This document shows positions 11,519 to 21,747 of a DNA stretch of 64,000 nucleotides, piece by piece. Source of the DNA: Multifurca ochricompacta (lineage: Eukaryota; Basidiomycota; Agaricomycetes; Russulales; Russulaceae). Every line of letters begins with the position of its first letter. The stretch's first letter is position 1. Location: contig WTXG01000025.1 in the NCBI GenBank assembly GCA_022496185.1, positions 62,001 to 126,000 of the forward strand, written 5' to 3'. The notes under the pieces were generated by a model. It saw nothing but the letters and a program-made list of their open reading frames with translations. It made no database searches and had not been told where the DNA came from. The translations under genes were made by a program, and so were the position numbers.

Positions 11519-12468
11519 TTCATCAATGCCAGTACGCTAATTGAACGAAGACTCGCTTATTATGATGTATTTGTGAAATTCTAACACCAAGAACAAAAGC
11601 CGCTTGTCTGTGGGGTATCAATCTGGGCTGTCCTCCCAGGTTCTTCATTTTTTCATTTAGCCAAACGCGCGGCTCTGGGGTGGACCTTCCTAGCACAATG
11701 ATGCGACCTACTAGCCAATTTGTAGGGTCCTCTATTCCGTGGGATGAGGGTTTCCACGTGAGGTCGGCGTCAAGGTGAAGGGTTCAGTACTAGCGTATAA
11801 AAGTGCCGTCCCAACGGGTGAAGACGTAGGTAGAAGGGGTGAAGGTTTAAGGTAGTGACAAGATCTGAGCGCGGTGAAGCCGGTGATGCAAAGACAGGTC
11901 GGTGAAAAGAGACGAAATCAGCACTGGTGCGACATACGAGTCGCCGTACGTGCGCACATATTTGTTTTTTTTTCATTTTCAGAACTAAACGACGATGATT
12001 TGTGACGCGACACCAAAACCGAGATCCACTGGTACTGGATGACACAGACACAAACGTGGGTGCTACTTGTTACCTAGGCAGACACGGGGTCTAATTGTGA
12101 AAATTCGGGCAAGATCTCCTTGATAAAGTATAGATCGTGGTCAGGGCCAAGGCAGTGTAACAGGTGGGGGTGCATGACCGGTTTTGCAAACAAAGGTTCT
12201 GCGAGAACATGTTTCCAGCAACCATGATTTGTGACATCCACCCCCTGATTTACGACTCAGCACACGCCCAGAACCCAGTTGCTTGAGAAGAAAGTGTTGA
12301 CAAACTCGATCCGGCCCAAGGAAGCGCCGTTCGCGTTAAGAAACCACACCTCTGCCTTGAGGCAGTTCCCCCAGACATACATAAGAACATACGGAATGAG
12401 GGGATAAAAACGCCAATATCCCACAACAAATTCTACACTTTTGCACACATCTCCCATTCCATTCCACT
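11519..12468. other. Intergenic with promoter of the next gene
   Basis: About 950 bp. The last part is the upstream region of the 12.47-kb gene, with a TATA-like GGGATAAAAA at 12401-12410. No gene was recognised in the rest. The minus-strand open frame at 11770-12051 has no supporting feature. Confidence 0.45.
12401..12410 (+). promoter_or_regulatory. TATA-like element
   Basis: GGGATAAAAA lies about 60 bp upstream of the ATG at 12469, a usual fungal spacing. It is called only from sequence similarity to a TATA box. Confidence 0.4.
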
Positions 12469-13767
12469 ATGCTCGACGCGTTCAAACTGAAAGAATTTGA
12501 CCTCGAGCCTGCCCTCGACGCCTGGAAGAACCCACCACGTTTTCTCGGCAACCCGAAGAAAGACCCGACTATAGACACATGGCTGGACCAGGTGAAGCAG
12601 GGCTGTATCGAACGCAAGATCCCGAAAGAATACTGGCACAAAGTCGGCCAGCGCTTTCTAGGAGACAAGGCACGAAAACGACTGGATGAGCTCAAAGAAG
12701 TCCTGCGTAACCTCCATGGGGGAAACTATCGATGGGACTGGAAGAAATTCAAGATTGCAATGAGAAACATGGGCTGTACGTTACCCCCCCCCCCCCCTCT
12801 CTCTCTCTCTCTGACCTCTCTCGCTTTGCCTTTTTTTTTTTTCATTCGACTGATCTATTTCGACAGGGGACATTGACGACAAGAAGACAGAATCAGTCAA
12901 AGTCCAAACTAAATCTTCTTCTGGTTTATGGTGGATAGTCGGTCGAGACAAGCAAGAGGTTTCGGAGGAGCCAGCGGAGATCAAGGTCAAATCGAGCGAG
13001 AAGAAAAAGCCGTCAGCCACACGCAGAGCGACATTTAGTGAGAGCCCTACGACCGAGAAGCCCATTGTCGCAGAGAAGGCTGTGGTCGTCGAGAAACCGG
13101 TGGCGAAGAGAAGGGCTACTTGGCTTACCCGCTCTCCATCAAACGCCTCCACGCCATCTGCGACGACCCCCGAGAACGGCAAAGAAATCGTCAAGGTTGA
13201 ACCAACGACAACCACCTCAAGCTTTTGGAAATTAAACCTCGCCTCATCCTCCACCAACACGCCCACATCCACGGTTGCTAACGCACCGGCCACCTCAGTC
13301 GTTTCAACGGCAGCAGCAGCAGCAGCAGCAGCTACATCCAGTGACGGTGAGCCCTTCATTTCTTCCTCATCCTACACAAACCACACGGGATGGGAAAAGC
13401 CCACCTTTAACCGACCTGACCGATGTCACCCGCAGCAGTCACCACGACGGAGGCGCATGCACCACTCTGGTTGTTGAACGCTTGCAACGCGCTCGAGTTC
13501 CTCACCACTGAGCATCCCAAAGTGATGACAACCCTCTCGGCCGTGCTCATCACCGTGGGCAGTCTTCCGGCTCTGCCCGCCCTCTCTGCGGGGGCAGGGG
13601 GTACGATTCTCGCTTCTCACGCCGTGCAGGCAGCCGGTGCGATCGCGGTGGGAGTCGGAAACTGGCTCAAGGCTGCACAGGATTCCGCTGCCGCCAAGGC
13701 CGTGACTGAAACACAACCGGGCGGTCACACGTCCATTGAGGACGCCAGCCATAGCCATCGTCGATGA
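12469..13767 (+). CDS. Uncharacterised protein with C-terminal hydrophobic hairpin
   Basis: Not recognised as a named family. Three exons are joined at a first intron (donor at 12778, acceptor before GGGACATTGACG near 12868) and a second intron (donor about 13347, acceptor before CAGTCACC near 13437). The N-terminal 100 residues form a compact, well-conserved-looking helical domain (MLDAFKLKEFDLEPALDAW...WKKFKIAMRNMG). A Ser/Thr/Lys-rich linker with an alanine run from a GCA repeat (13312-13332) follows. The C-terminal part has two hydrophobic stretches separated by a Gly/Ala turn (MTTLSAVLITVGSLPALPAL and ILASHAVQAAGAIAVGVG), suggesting a membrane hairpin or glycine-zipper. The first intron begins with a C14 run and CT repeats. 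Confidence 0.7.
12784..12842. repeat. Poly-C, (CT)n and poly-T tract in an intron
   Basis: A C14 run, then CT repeats (to 12812) and a T12 run (12831-12842). It lies in the first intron of the 12.47-kb gene and forms the intron's pyrimidine-rich body. Runs like this are prone to length error. Confidence 0.8.
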
Positions 13768-14905
13768 GAAGAGCCTCGTGTGGCTGGCTCCCCATCAAAC
13801 TCGCCCCGCTCGATACTTCACTTCATACACCCGATGCGGACCGGACGTGACTAGTCTGCAACAGGTGCGGCGGTTGACAGACCCACTTGGTTCCGAAACA
13901 GACAGGAGTTATTTATCCGCTCCGCGACGGAACGTAAACACATAGTCTACTTTACTTTAACACTACTTTATGTAGGAATTGCTGCGCAGACGATGATGCT
14001 GGAGAAACTTACATCGTTAGTCATAAATGAGAAATGGGGACGGGATGCGAGGCTGCTGTGCAGCGTCCACCCGCGTTCACCTCCTTACTAACCTAGACAC
14101 TCGGAGAGAGAGAAAAGAAAAGTTCTACGGGACTTTAATGACGACAGAAAGGTGCGATTCCAATCGGCCCTTCGGAAGCACCTGGGGTTACGAGTGGGCC
14201 TTCCAACCAATCTAATCCAATCGAAACCATCTACCAAGTACCAAATCCAAGGCGATAAATTCCCAGCCTTCTTCTTATCTTTCCTTACTTATAAAGTGAT
14301 GTGATTTGATGGATTGTATCTTTACCGCTGGCGAGGGCGAAAGGGAAGGAAGGACCTTGGACCCTGGACCTTGGACCGTGGAGACGGCTGCACTCAAATC
14401 GGAACCTGGTTGTTTGTCGAATTTTCGATTTCGATGATTTGAACGAACGACAAAGACACCGCATCGTCCTCCCTATAATAAGGATTGTATGACGCAAATG
14501 GCAGGAGAGGCTCCAACTCGTTTGTATCCATCATCTCGCCATGCCGTCAAAACAGCCGCTAGCTAGCTGACAGGGTTTATTCTTTTTCAAACCCCCGTTG
14601 TTGAAGGAGTTGAAAGGGCCGGTTGGCAAGCACCAGGGAGAAGATCGGATAGGTGGGGACCTTTGGGTTGTGTGTGATGAGAGGAGCTTAACCTTAACAC
14701 GGAATACGTCGCCAACACTTTCCGCCGTCGTCGATTTCTTGGCCGGAATGGCAGGTCCACGCACAACAGGTAATGGGGTGACTAGTAAAAAAGCTTTGGT
14801 GGTCAAGTGTCCATTCCAGGAGGGATGAAACGACTCGTAAGCAATAGTTCGAATTGAATTAACAGTACACAAGTTAGCGGTATACGCTATCCAAGCATGG
14901 AACCA
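13768..14905. other. Intergenic, convergent
   Basis: About 1.1 kb between the 3' ends of two convergent genes. The minus-strand open frame at 14531-14872 is uninterrupted but shows no motif or splice context. I do not call it a gene. Confidence 0.4.
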
Positions 14906-15478
14906 TCAGGTGTCTGTACCACCATCACCTTGACTCGCCCCACCGAGGAGCTCTCCTGGCGAAGATGTCTGCTCCTGGTCCTGGTTCGTCAATCGGATCC
15001 TACGAAAAAAAAAAAAACATAAATCGTTAGTTAGTAGTTATTCAGCCTGGTGAGATTTGAGAATATTCACTGGTTGCGAGCAACAAGAACACGGAATGTC
15101 CGTTCTCGCTCTGTGGGAGTCATGTTTGCCAGTTCGTAATGCGAGACAGTGTCTAAATCATCAGGATATCAATGTACAATGGACCACACCAACGATCAGC
15201 CCTCTAACCCCATCCCTGTTTATCACGAGTGGACCGAGCGCATCATACTTCACAGATGTTACACCTTCGCTACCTATGTTGAGCTTCACTGCGTTGTCGC
15301 TCGCTAAAGGTGGTGCTAGAAGTAGATGGTCGTCAGCTACTCGTGTGTCGCTTTGATTTGGATGTGAAGCCAGTTTGTCTAAAGTTAAGCGACTAGAAGA
15401 AGAGATGATGAGACACTGAAATCTCCTTGGCACATGGCGTGGCACACATCTCAAAAACAAACCAAAACAAACAAACAA
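14906..15478 (-). CDS. Small conserved fungal protein, unknown function, one apparent 1-nt loss
   Basis: A small soluble protein of roughly 120 residues. I recall this type from many fungi (SDNAVKLNIGSEGVTSVKYD, ALGPLVINRDGTLSRITNW, MTPTERERTFRVLVARNQ), but I know of no function. The exons read about 15230-15478, about 15080-15167, and a final exon 14906-15000 that ends GGASQGDGGTDT before TGA. An intron lies between NRDG and TLSRI (about 15168-15223). In the middle exon the frame slips at the TTT run at 15125-15127 (sense CAAAC): one extra A restores NWQNMTPTE. The start codon is uncertain. The upstream ATG at 15478 begins with an unusual hydrophobic stretch, so the true start may lie in another short exon. 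Confidence 0.6.
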
Positions 15479-15743
15479 AACAAGAAAAGGGGGACTTATG
15501 TAATATTCTCTCTTTCTCTATCTTGGCTTGATGGCGCTAGATCTCTCCCTTTACGTTGAGTGTGCACACACACCTCGCTCGAACCTCCAACACAAGTCAG
15601 GTCTCAATGCATATCCGGCACGCTTCATGTCATTAACTGTCATACATGATAATTGGGAGGAATGGTCATAGTGTGGAGTCTTATTCTCATTTTATTCTTG
15701 ATGGAGTTGAAATAGTAGAATGGACGACGTGAAAGGGAAAAAG

Positions 15744-18066
15744 TCAATGAAGGGTCGAATTCGTGGCCTGGCGGATAAGGCCAGAATACCGCGGAGATCT
15801 AGGCTTTATATCGCATTCGAAGGGTTCTGGATGTCTGAGACCCTCTATGAGTAAACATTTGGGGGCGGTTTTGCGGTTAAAGACATGGGGGGAAACGGAA
15901 TGCACGCACCGTACAAACCCGGATGTAAATTTGGCTTGAGGCACTACTTTCTCTCCGGATTCGTTGCGCGAAACGGGTGCCTGGAACGCAGCAATTATGC
16001 ACGCCGATACTAACCACACGTTTGCGTCAGCGAAGGTCTTTCCTGGACATTCCCTGTAAAGCATATGGTATGGAATTCAGACTAGGCCGATATAGGCGAG
16101 GCGCATCGGATATATAGCTTGCCTCCGCCCAAAGCCGAAAATGAAGTCCTTCGGGTCCGTCTGCTCCCTCCCAGACTCGTCCTGGTTCATGAATCGTTCC
16201 GGATTGAACGAGTCTGCTTCCGGGTACATTTTCTCGTCCCGGGTCATCGCCCTGACGCCAAAAAAAAAAAGGTTAAACGAAGATCGGTGGGTATACCGAA
16301 AGGTCCACCGACCAAACGTTCGGGATTATCACCGTGTCAGCAGGGATATCGTACCCTCTGTACTGGTCATCGTTCATCGATCGATGGGGTACGGCTGCGT
16401 GATTGGGATGAGTCATGTATATAATCGGGCCGCTGGGATGTGTGAGGCTGACCAAGTGGAACGGGGCAGTGCCAACTTAATAATAGGGTAGGTGGTAAGC
16501 ATGGAACGGAATAATGTGCACGGTGCACGGTGGGATGTGCAAACGCGGAGCGAGAAAGTCTCACCGATAGACTTCCTTGACTATACTTTCGACATAGGGA
16601 AGTGAGCTTCTGTCTTGGAAGTCTGGAAGACGGTCGGGTCCTACAACGCGATCGATTTCCGCCTGTGCCTTCGCGAACACCTCAGGGTGTAAGATCATAG
16701 CCAAAAAGAATGTGGCAAGGGTTGCGGACGTCTTGAAATGCATGAGCGCTCAGTGACGGGCGTATCACCCTACAGCCGACTGCACCTACCGTGTCTGCCG
16801 CAGCTGGTTCAGTGTGGGTAGAATTGTGGAGTGTGAGCGTTGTCTAAAGCCGTAAATCAACAAGAGTTAGAGCAGCACCTCCATACAAGGTTCCTGCGAC
16901 GCCCTTGATATCCTCCTCGTCATGGATGGGACACTTTCCGCCGGCGGCTATATTGTCCGAGATGAGTCTCGACGTGAATGAAGGTGTGGCCGTGCCGGCC
17001 GCCTATGATAAGGAATGAGCAAATGAAATGAATGTTTGATTACGGAAGAAAGAGGTCTTGCCATTGTTTTCCGCACCATATCATACGGCGCGTCGTGCAT
17101 ATTACGAACCTTGATTCGGGTTCGGAGGGCATGTCGCTTAAAACCCGCTCCTGGGAGCCAAGTGGGTATGTGCTTCACTATACAAAGAGAAAAGGGCTGT
17201 TGTCAAGAGACTTTCACAGTTGCAAAGGTGTCAGTGGACCGACATACGGGCAGGAAAGAAGTCGACAAGCATTGAACCTGGGCTACCGCTTGTAACTGTA
17301 TCCGTCCCAGCCTCTTCTGCCAAGCGGACATAGAGTTCATCCGTGGAGCAGACGGTGTGGCCGTAAGTAATCTTCATGATAGTCCCGGCAGCAAATCTAC
17401 GGACGTGTTGAAGGAATGCGCCCGGGGATTCCAGTAGACCACGCAAGAGGATATAAGTTTCGCGGCGCTGAGTCGGACGGAAAGAAGATACGCCTTTGGT
17501 AAAATGCTCGAGTATCAATCGGCGCTGTTTACGGAAACGAGGGCCATATGGGAGTTGTGGAAGAGAGGCGTCCCAGCCCATCCTGTAAAAATTAAGTCAA
17601 TGAGAGGGGAAATGATGGACAGTGGGAGTTTGAATCACATTTCGACGAGAAGAACAAAGCGAGGACGACAAGAATAGTTAAGGCTACGTTTTTCCATGAG
17701 ATCTTGAGCGGTTTGTAAAGTATTCAAGACGATCATGGGACGTCCGAATATTTTAAAGTATACGACGTCGCCTGGTGGGCGGTGAACGGTGAGCGGTGTG
17801 AGTAGTGTACTAGATGTAGATGTATGTAGAGAAAAGAAGATCATACCGAAGATCCTTCCCCATTCGGTGAAGCGTAGCTCTTGCTTTTTCAACGACATGT
17901 GACGAAGGTTACCGATGAAGGGATCTGGCCTAGGGCCGGGTGGTAGCTTTAAACGTCGGGTAGGGAACCACCTGAAGAATAACAAGGTGAAGACGACGAG
18001 TATTAAAAGGCACTCGTTGAGAGAGCAAGCGCGTAAGTGGAGACGGAAAGGTTCCAAGGTTAGCAT
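15744..18066 (-). CDS. Cytochrome P450 monooxygenase (microsomal)
   Basis: A haem-thiolate monooxygenase with an N-terminal membrane anchor ([16 protein letters not shown]) and the proline-rich hinge [14 protein letters not shown]. The I-helix segment is [19 protein letters not shown]. The ExxR motif is KEVYRW. The PERF region is [11 protein letters not shown]. The haem loop is [15 protein letters not shown], with the Cys ligand. About eleven exons are needed. One is a 14-nt microexon at 16790-16803 that supplies the AAADT part of the I-helix. Two introns need GC-AG boundaries: 16054-16122 (GCAAGC donor, inside the haem loop codons) and 17003-17061 (GCAAGA donor). With these the frame is open throughout and all hallmark residues are present, so the enzyme is probably active. 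Substrate unknown; no biosynthetic cluster surrounds it. Confidence 0.88.
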
Positions 18067-18685
18067 GTTCCCTCGCGGTCACGGAAAGGAGGGATGGAGA
18101 GTGAGTGTGAGTGAGTGAGGGTGAGTTTTTGTATGTACGGGCTCATTTAAAGTCGGGGATGTAGTAGGGAGATTTGCCCATTGGGATAAAGTCACCAGCC
18201 AGCCAGGGAGAAGAAAGATATCAGTCAGCAGAGCAGGGGTGAATGAATGGGGGAAGGGAATGGGGGAATGGAAGAAGAGAATGAAAGCCTTGTGCCTGGA
18301 ATCCATCCTTTTACTTACTGATGATGAAATGACTTGCGAGCGAGCGGAAGTGTGTGAGTGTAGTGAGTGAGTAGTGAGTGTGAGTAGACAGTAGAGTCAC
18401 AGTGGACAGATGGACCGGTGGACCGGTGGGACAGTAGACGGTGGACCCCTCAACCCATTATCCTGGGATAAGGCCCAAGGGTAACGATCGCGAAGAATTC
18501 CCATGGGGAGTGAGGAGCCAATCGCCCAGTGATGCCCGATATTCGATTTGATTTGATTTCTCCGAAATGAAATGAAATGACATGACATGACATGTTGAAA
18601 TGAAATGGAATTAGAATTGATATTGATATTGAAGTATGAATATTATTATTATGAATATGAATATATGGTTGGATATTTAATTTGA

Positions 18686-18782
18686 TATATATGTGTATGT
18701 ATGTATGTATGTATGCATGTATGTATGTATGTATATGTATATGCATATGTATATTTATATGTATATATGTATATGTGTATAT
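18686..18782. repeat. (ATGT)n / (AT)n microsatellite
   Basis: About 100 bp of GTAT tetramers grading into ATATGT units. Confidence 0.85.
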
Positions 18783-18944
18783 GTGTATACAAATATAATA
18801 TGAAATAAACCACGTGAAATTAGTGATATAATTCCCAGCACGTGTTTCGACACGAGTGGCGTTGGAGCCCGTGAGCGGGCGCGAATTAACCGCCGACTGG
18901 GCTCGTTTTCCACTCTCTGAAGCTCTATGAACGCCCACCCATGT

Positions 18945-19080
18945 TCACCTTCACCACCTTCACCCTTACCCTCACCTTCACCTTCACCTTCACCTTCACC
19001 TTCACCCTCACCTTCACCTCCACCCTCACCTTCACCTCCAACCTTCATCTTCACCTTCACCTTTATCTTACCTTACCTTC
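18945..19080. repeat. (ACCTTC)n hexamer array
   Basis: About 20 near-perfect copies of CACCTT/ACCTTC over 130 bp, with interspersed CCTCAC variants. The strand is strongly purine/pyrimidine-biased. Confidence 0.85.
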
Positions 19081-19571
19081 GTGTGCTGTTGCACCCTTAA
19101 CAAAGGTACGTTAACAATAACCACCTTTATTATTTCAGTTTCAGTACAGTAAACAATTTTACTTGAATTTGACATTTAAAGGGAGGTCCTTTTTTTATTA
19201 TTTTATTTGTGTTTGCTTGTGTACATTGTTGGGAGGGCATGCGAAGATTGTGCAAAACATTTCGTCTGACTGTCCTGACAACAGTGTGAGCAAGTCAAAT
19301 TTTTCTGTGTCATTCATGAGCTCCGTTTGCTTTTGCTCTTCCTGCTCCTGTTGCTTTGTCCTTGTTGGTTTGCGAGGCGAGGAGGAGCTACGTTTAAGTG
19401 ATGCATAGCCGACCCGTTAGTGAGTGCCAGTGCCACACACGCCCCAAACCCAAGCGGACTTGAACGGTCCACAAACATACCCCTATTGTACATTTCAGCA
19501 GACCAACAGACCAGACAGACACATATGTCGCATGTTCGGGGAAGTGTCATCGCATCGAGGAAGGTTATAAA

Positions 19572-19605
19572 AAGGCAAAGGCAAAGGCAAAGGCAAAGGC
19601 AAAGG
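19572..19605. repeat. (GGCAAA)n hexamer repeat
   Basis: Five tandem AGGCAA units, about 400 bp upstream of the PPTase-like coding region. Confidence 0.8.
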
Positions 19606-19939
19606 AGTGCACTCAAAGTAGTTTCTGGGCTTGTGGGCTATTGTGAGGATCAGATAACGACCAACCCACTAGCGCTCGCTCCCTCGCTCGATCTCACTTC
19701 TTTCACAAGCAAGTCAGAACAGGGGACGGTTTGCTCGACCTCGACCCACGACGACTTCACTGTTTACCCACAACAGTTCACTCATTTCAACTCAAAATAT
19801 CCCTCATAGCGCCCATATTCGGATCATTCGTCGGCCTCACCGCTCCTTTGCTTTTTGATCGTTTACAAGTCGCTTGAAGCATTCCACATATAACATTATC
19901 CCTCCAACGCCCTTGCGCCCAAACCCTCCTAGGATTTGA

Positions 19940-21154
19940 CGCCGCCACGCCGCCTCAAGTTTCTACCGTACCTATAGCAAAGGACCTGTGGACAGATGAA
20001 CTCTCCCATTCTCGTTTGGATGTTATACCTGAATCGTGAGGTGACGACAGAGGTCAGTAACCTTTTCTTGGCCACCCACCGCCACATTTTTTTCCTCCCC
20101 CCCCCCCCCACGTCCTTTTCCGCCTAACCCTCATAAACCTCATCATCATCAGGAATACGAAAAGTGCTATGAACTTGTCCACAACACAGTACCCCATGCG
20201 AAAAGCATTCCTTCAAACCCATCCTCTGGCGAATCATTGCGTTCGCTGTGCCCTGTCTCGGACCCTCGCAATTAATTTTGACGTCTCAATTCGCAGGCCA
20301 AATCATCGCCCAAATGATGCCACTCCTTATGATGAGACACCGTCGAATACCCCGTGCTAGGTGGCGGGATCACAGTACACACAACGGGAAACACTGGATT
20401 GAGCAGGTCCGTTCACCATGTCAATTGAATATACCTACCACCCTTCACTCTTCTCCTGATCGAGCGATATCCTTTGCTCCCCGGCAGATGCTGGATCACG
20501 TCAATCCAGAACATCACCTCCGGTCAATGATTGGATACCACCTCGCATGGGAGAATTCGCTTATTGGGATGGTCATGGTTCAGGGAAAGCAGCGGGAGGT
20601 GGTCAACATCGGCTTGGGTGTCAAGCAGGTCGCCGTCGAGCCCCGCGATGCCACTGTCTCCGCATACGTTGAATCCCTGTCCCACAAGGTGTGTGACACA
20701 CGTTTTACCACCACGAGGCTACCGGCCTTCCTTCCTGACGGTTGCCCCGCAGCTCACGGAACTCGAAATATCCTTCTTGTCACCCAGTCTGGGCGATGAG
20801 GTTGTGCTTCGCCGGCTGTGCATCCTTTTGGCGCTCAAATCCGCATACATCAGGGCGATTGGACAGCCAATCGGTTTCGATTGGTCCCGTCTCGAGTTCA
20901 ACATATCCGAAGAGACCTGTAGCGGCGATGGTCAGCCATTGACCGGTTGGGAGTTCCGCCTGTACAAGGCCCATCTCGGCGTTCAACGTCGCGGCATCCT
21001 CGTCGAGGAGAGCTATCAATGTGTCACCGCCCATTTTCGCGGCACGCCCGACTCCAAGTTCGTTTGGCAAGACAACAATAAAGACCTTGAATCTTGGGTC
21101 CAATTCATCAACATTGACCAGATGACCAATGTCATCCCCAAGCTCACCGATTAG
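19940..21154 (+). CDS. 4'-phosphopantetheinyl transferase-like protein lacking metal-binding residues
   Basis: Overall order and motifs follow fungal Sfp/NpgA-type phosphopantetheinyl transferases. These are an N-terminal segment DLWTDELSHSRLDVIPES (about 19986), then MMRHRRIPRARWRDHSTHNG plus KHWI (about 20330-20397), then IGYHLAWENSLIGMVMVQG, the GVD-like strand NIGLGVKQVAVEPRD, and the KEA-like helix LLALKSAYIRAIGQPIGFDW. The C-terminus is LEFNI...GWEFRLYKAHLGV...ESYQ. In true enzymes the strand reads G-V-D and the helix W-x-x-K-E-A; here these are G-V-K and L-x-L-K-S-A. The Asp and Glu that bind Mg are thus replaced, and the usual H of the VSHD-type motif is W. The frame is clean around these sites. 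The C-terminal half (20488-20686 joined to 20753-21154) is firm. The start and the exons near 20 kb are only approximate. Confidence 0.68.
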
Positions 21155-21747
21155 CTGCTCCTCCTCCGCCTCTTCCTCCTCCTCCACCCACTCTACCTTT
21201 TCACCCGTCCCTCCCACTCCTATATTTCTCATCCCCAAACACGGCTGGCAAAATCTCACCATCTGTTATAAATGTTTGTGCTTCTTCTTGATCCGTGTGT
21301 GCTCGATATACCTCATTTTCCTTCACTACTTTTTTGTCCTTAATAATGTTATACGCGTGGCGCGATTCCAAATTCCGCACCAATTCCATTCCGTAACACC
21401 ATTCTGTGACACCCTTCCTTACTGCACCCAATCTCGGACGCATCTATGGAGGAAGTATGGATGCGCCTCTACCCCACTCTCACAGTACTCACGGACCTTT
21501 TCCGCGTGTCCTTCCTATAACAGATTATGAAATATGCAAGCGGGGTAGTAGTAGTAGTACTATCGGATGATGTATAGCTCAATTGCCCTTGATATGTGTA
21601 TGTAGCAGAAAAAAGAAGTATGTGCCAGAGAAGGAAGAGTGAGAGTGAAAGAAAGAAAGAAAGAAAGAAAGAAAGAAAAGTGAGGCTACCAACTCAGCCC
21701 TCCTAAAACCTCAAAACAGAGATCAAATTCCACCAGGCTTCGCTCGA
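21155..21747. other. Intergenic, convergent, with (GAAA)n tract
   Basis: About 590 bp between two convergent genes. A GAAA tetramer run lies at 21646-21679. No coding sequence was recognised. Confidence 0.5.
21646..21679. repeat. (GAAA)n microsatellite
   Basis: Eight tandem GAAA units in the spacer, just 3' of the PPR-type gene. Confidence 0.85.

Larger units (their letters stand above)
18067..19939. other. Gene-poor, microsatellite-rich interval
   Basis: About 1.9 kb between the divergent P450 and PPTase-like genes. It holds several tandem repeats (listed separately) and no convincing reading frame. The open frames at 18450-18938 and 18755-19060 (minus) are translations of the repeats. Confidence 0.55.

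Noticed and set aside
14531..14872. 113-codon minus-strand frame
   Set aside because: No family motif, no partner exon, and it lies in the 3' flank of two convergent genes.
18450..19060. Minus-strand open frames rich in Tyr/Ile/His and in Glu/Gly
   Set aside because: They are translations of the ATGT and ACCTTC arrays and have no non-repetitive content.
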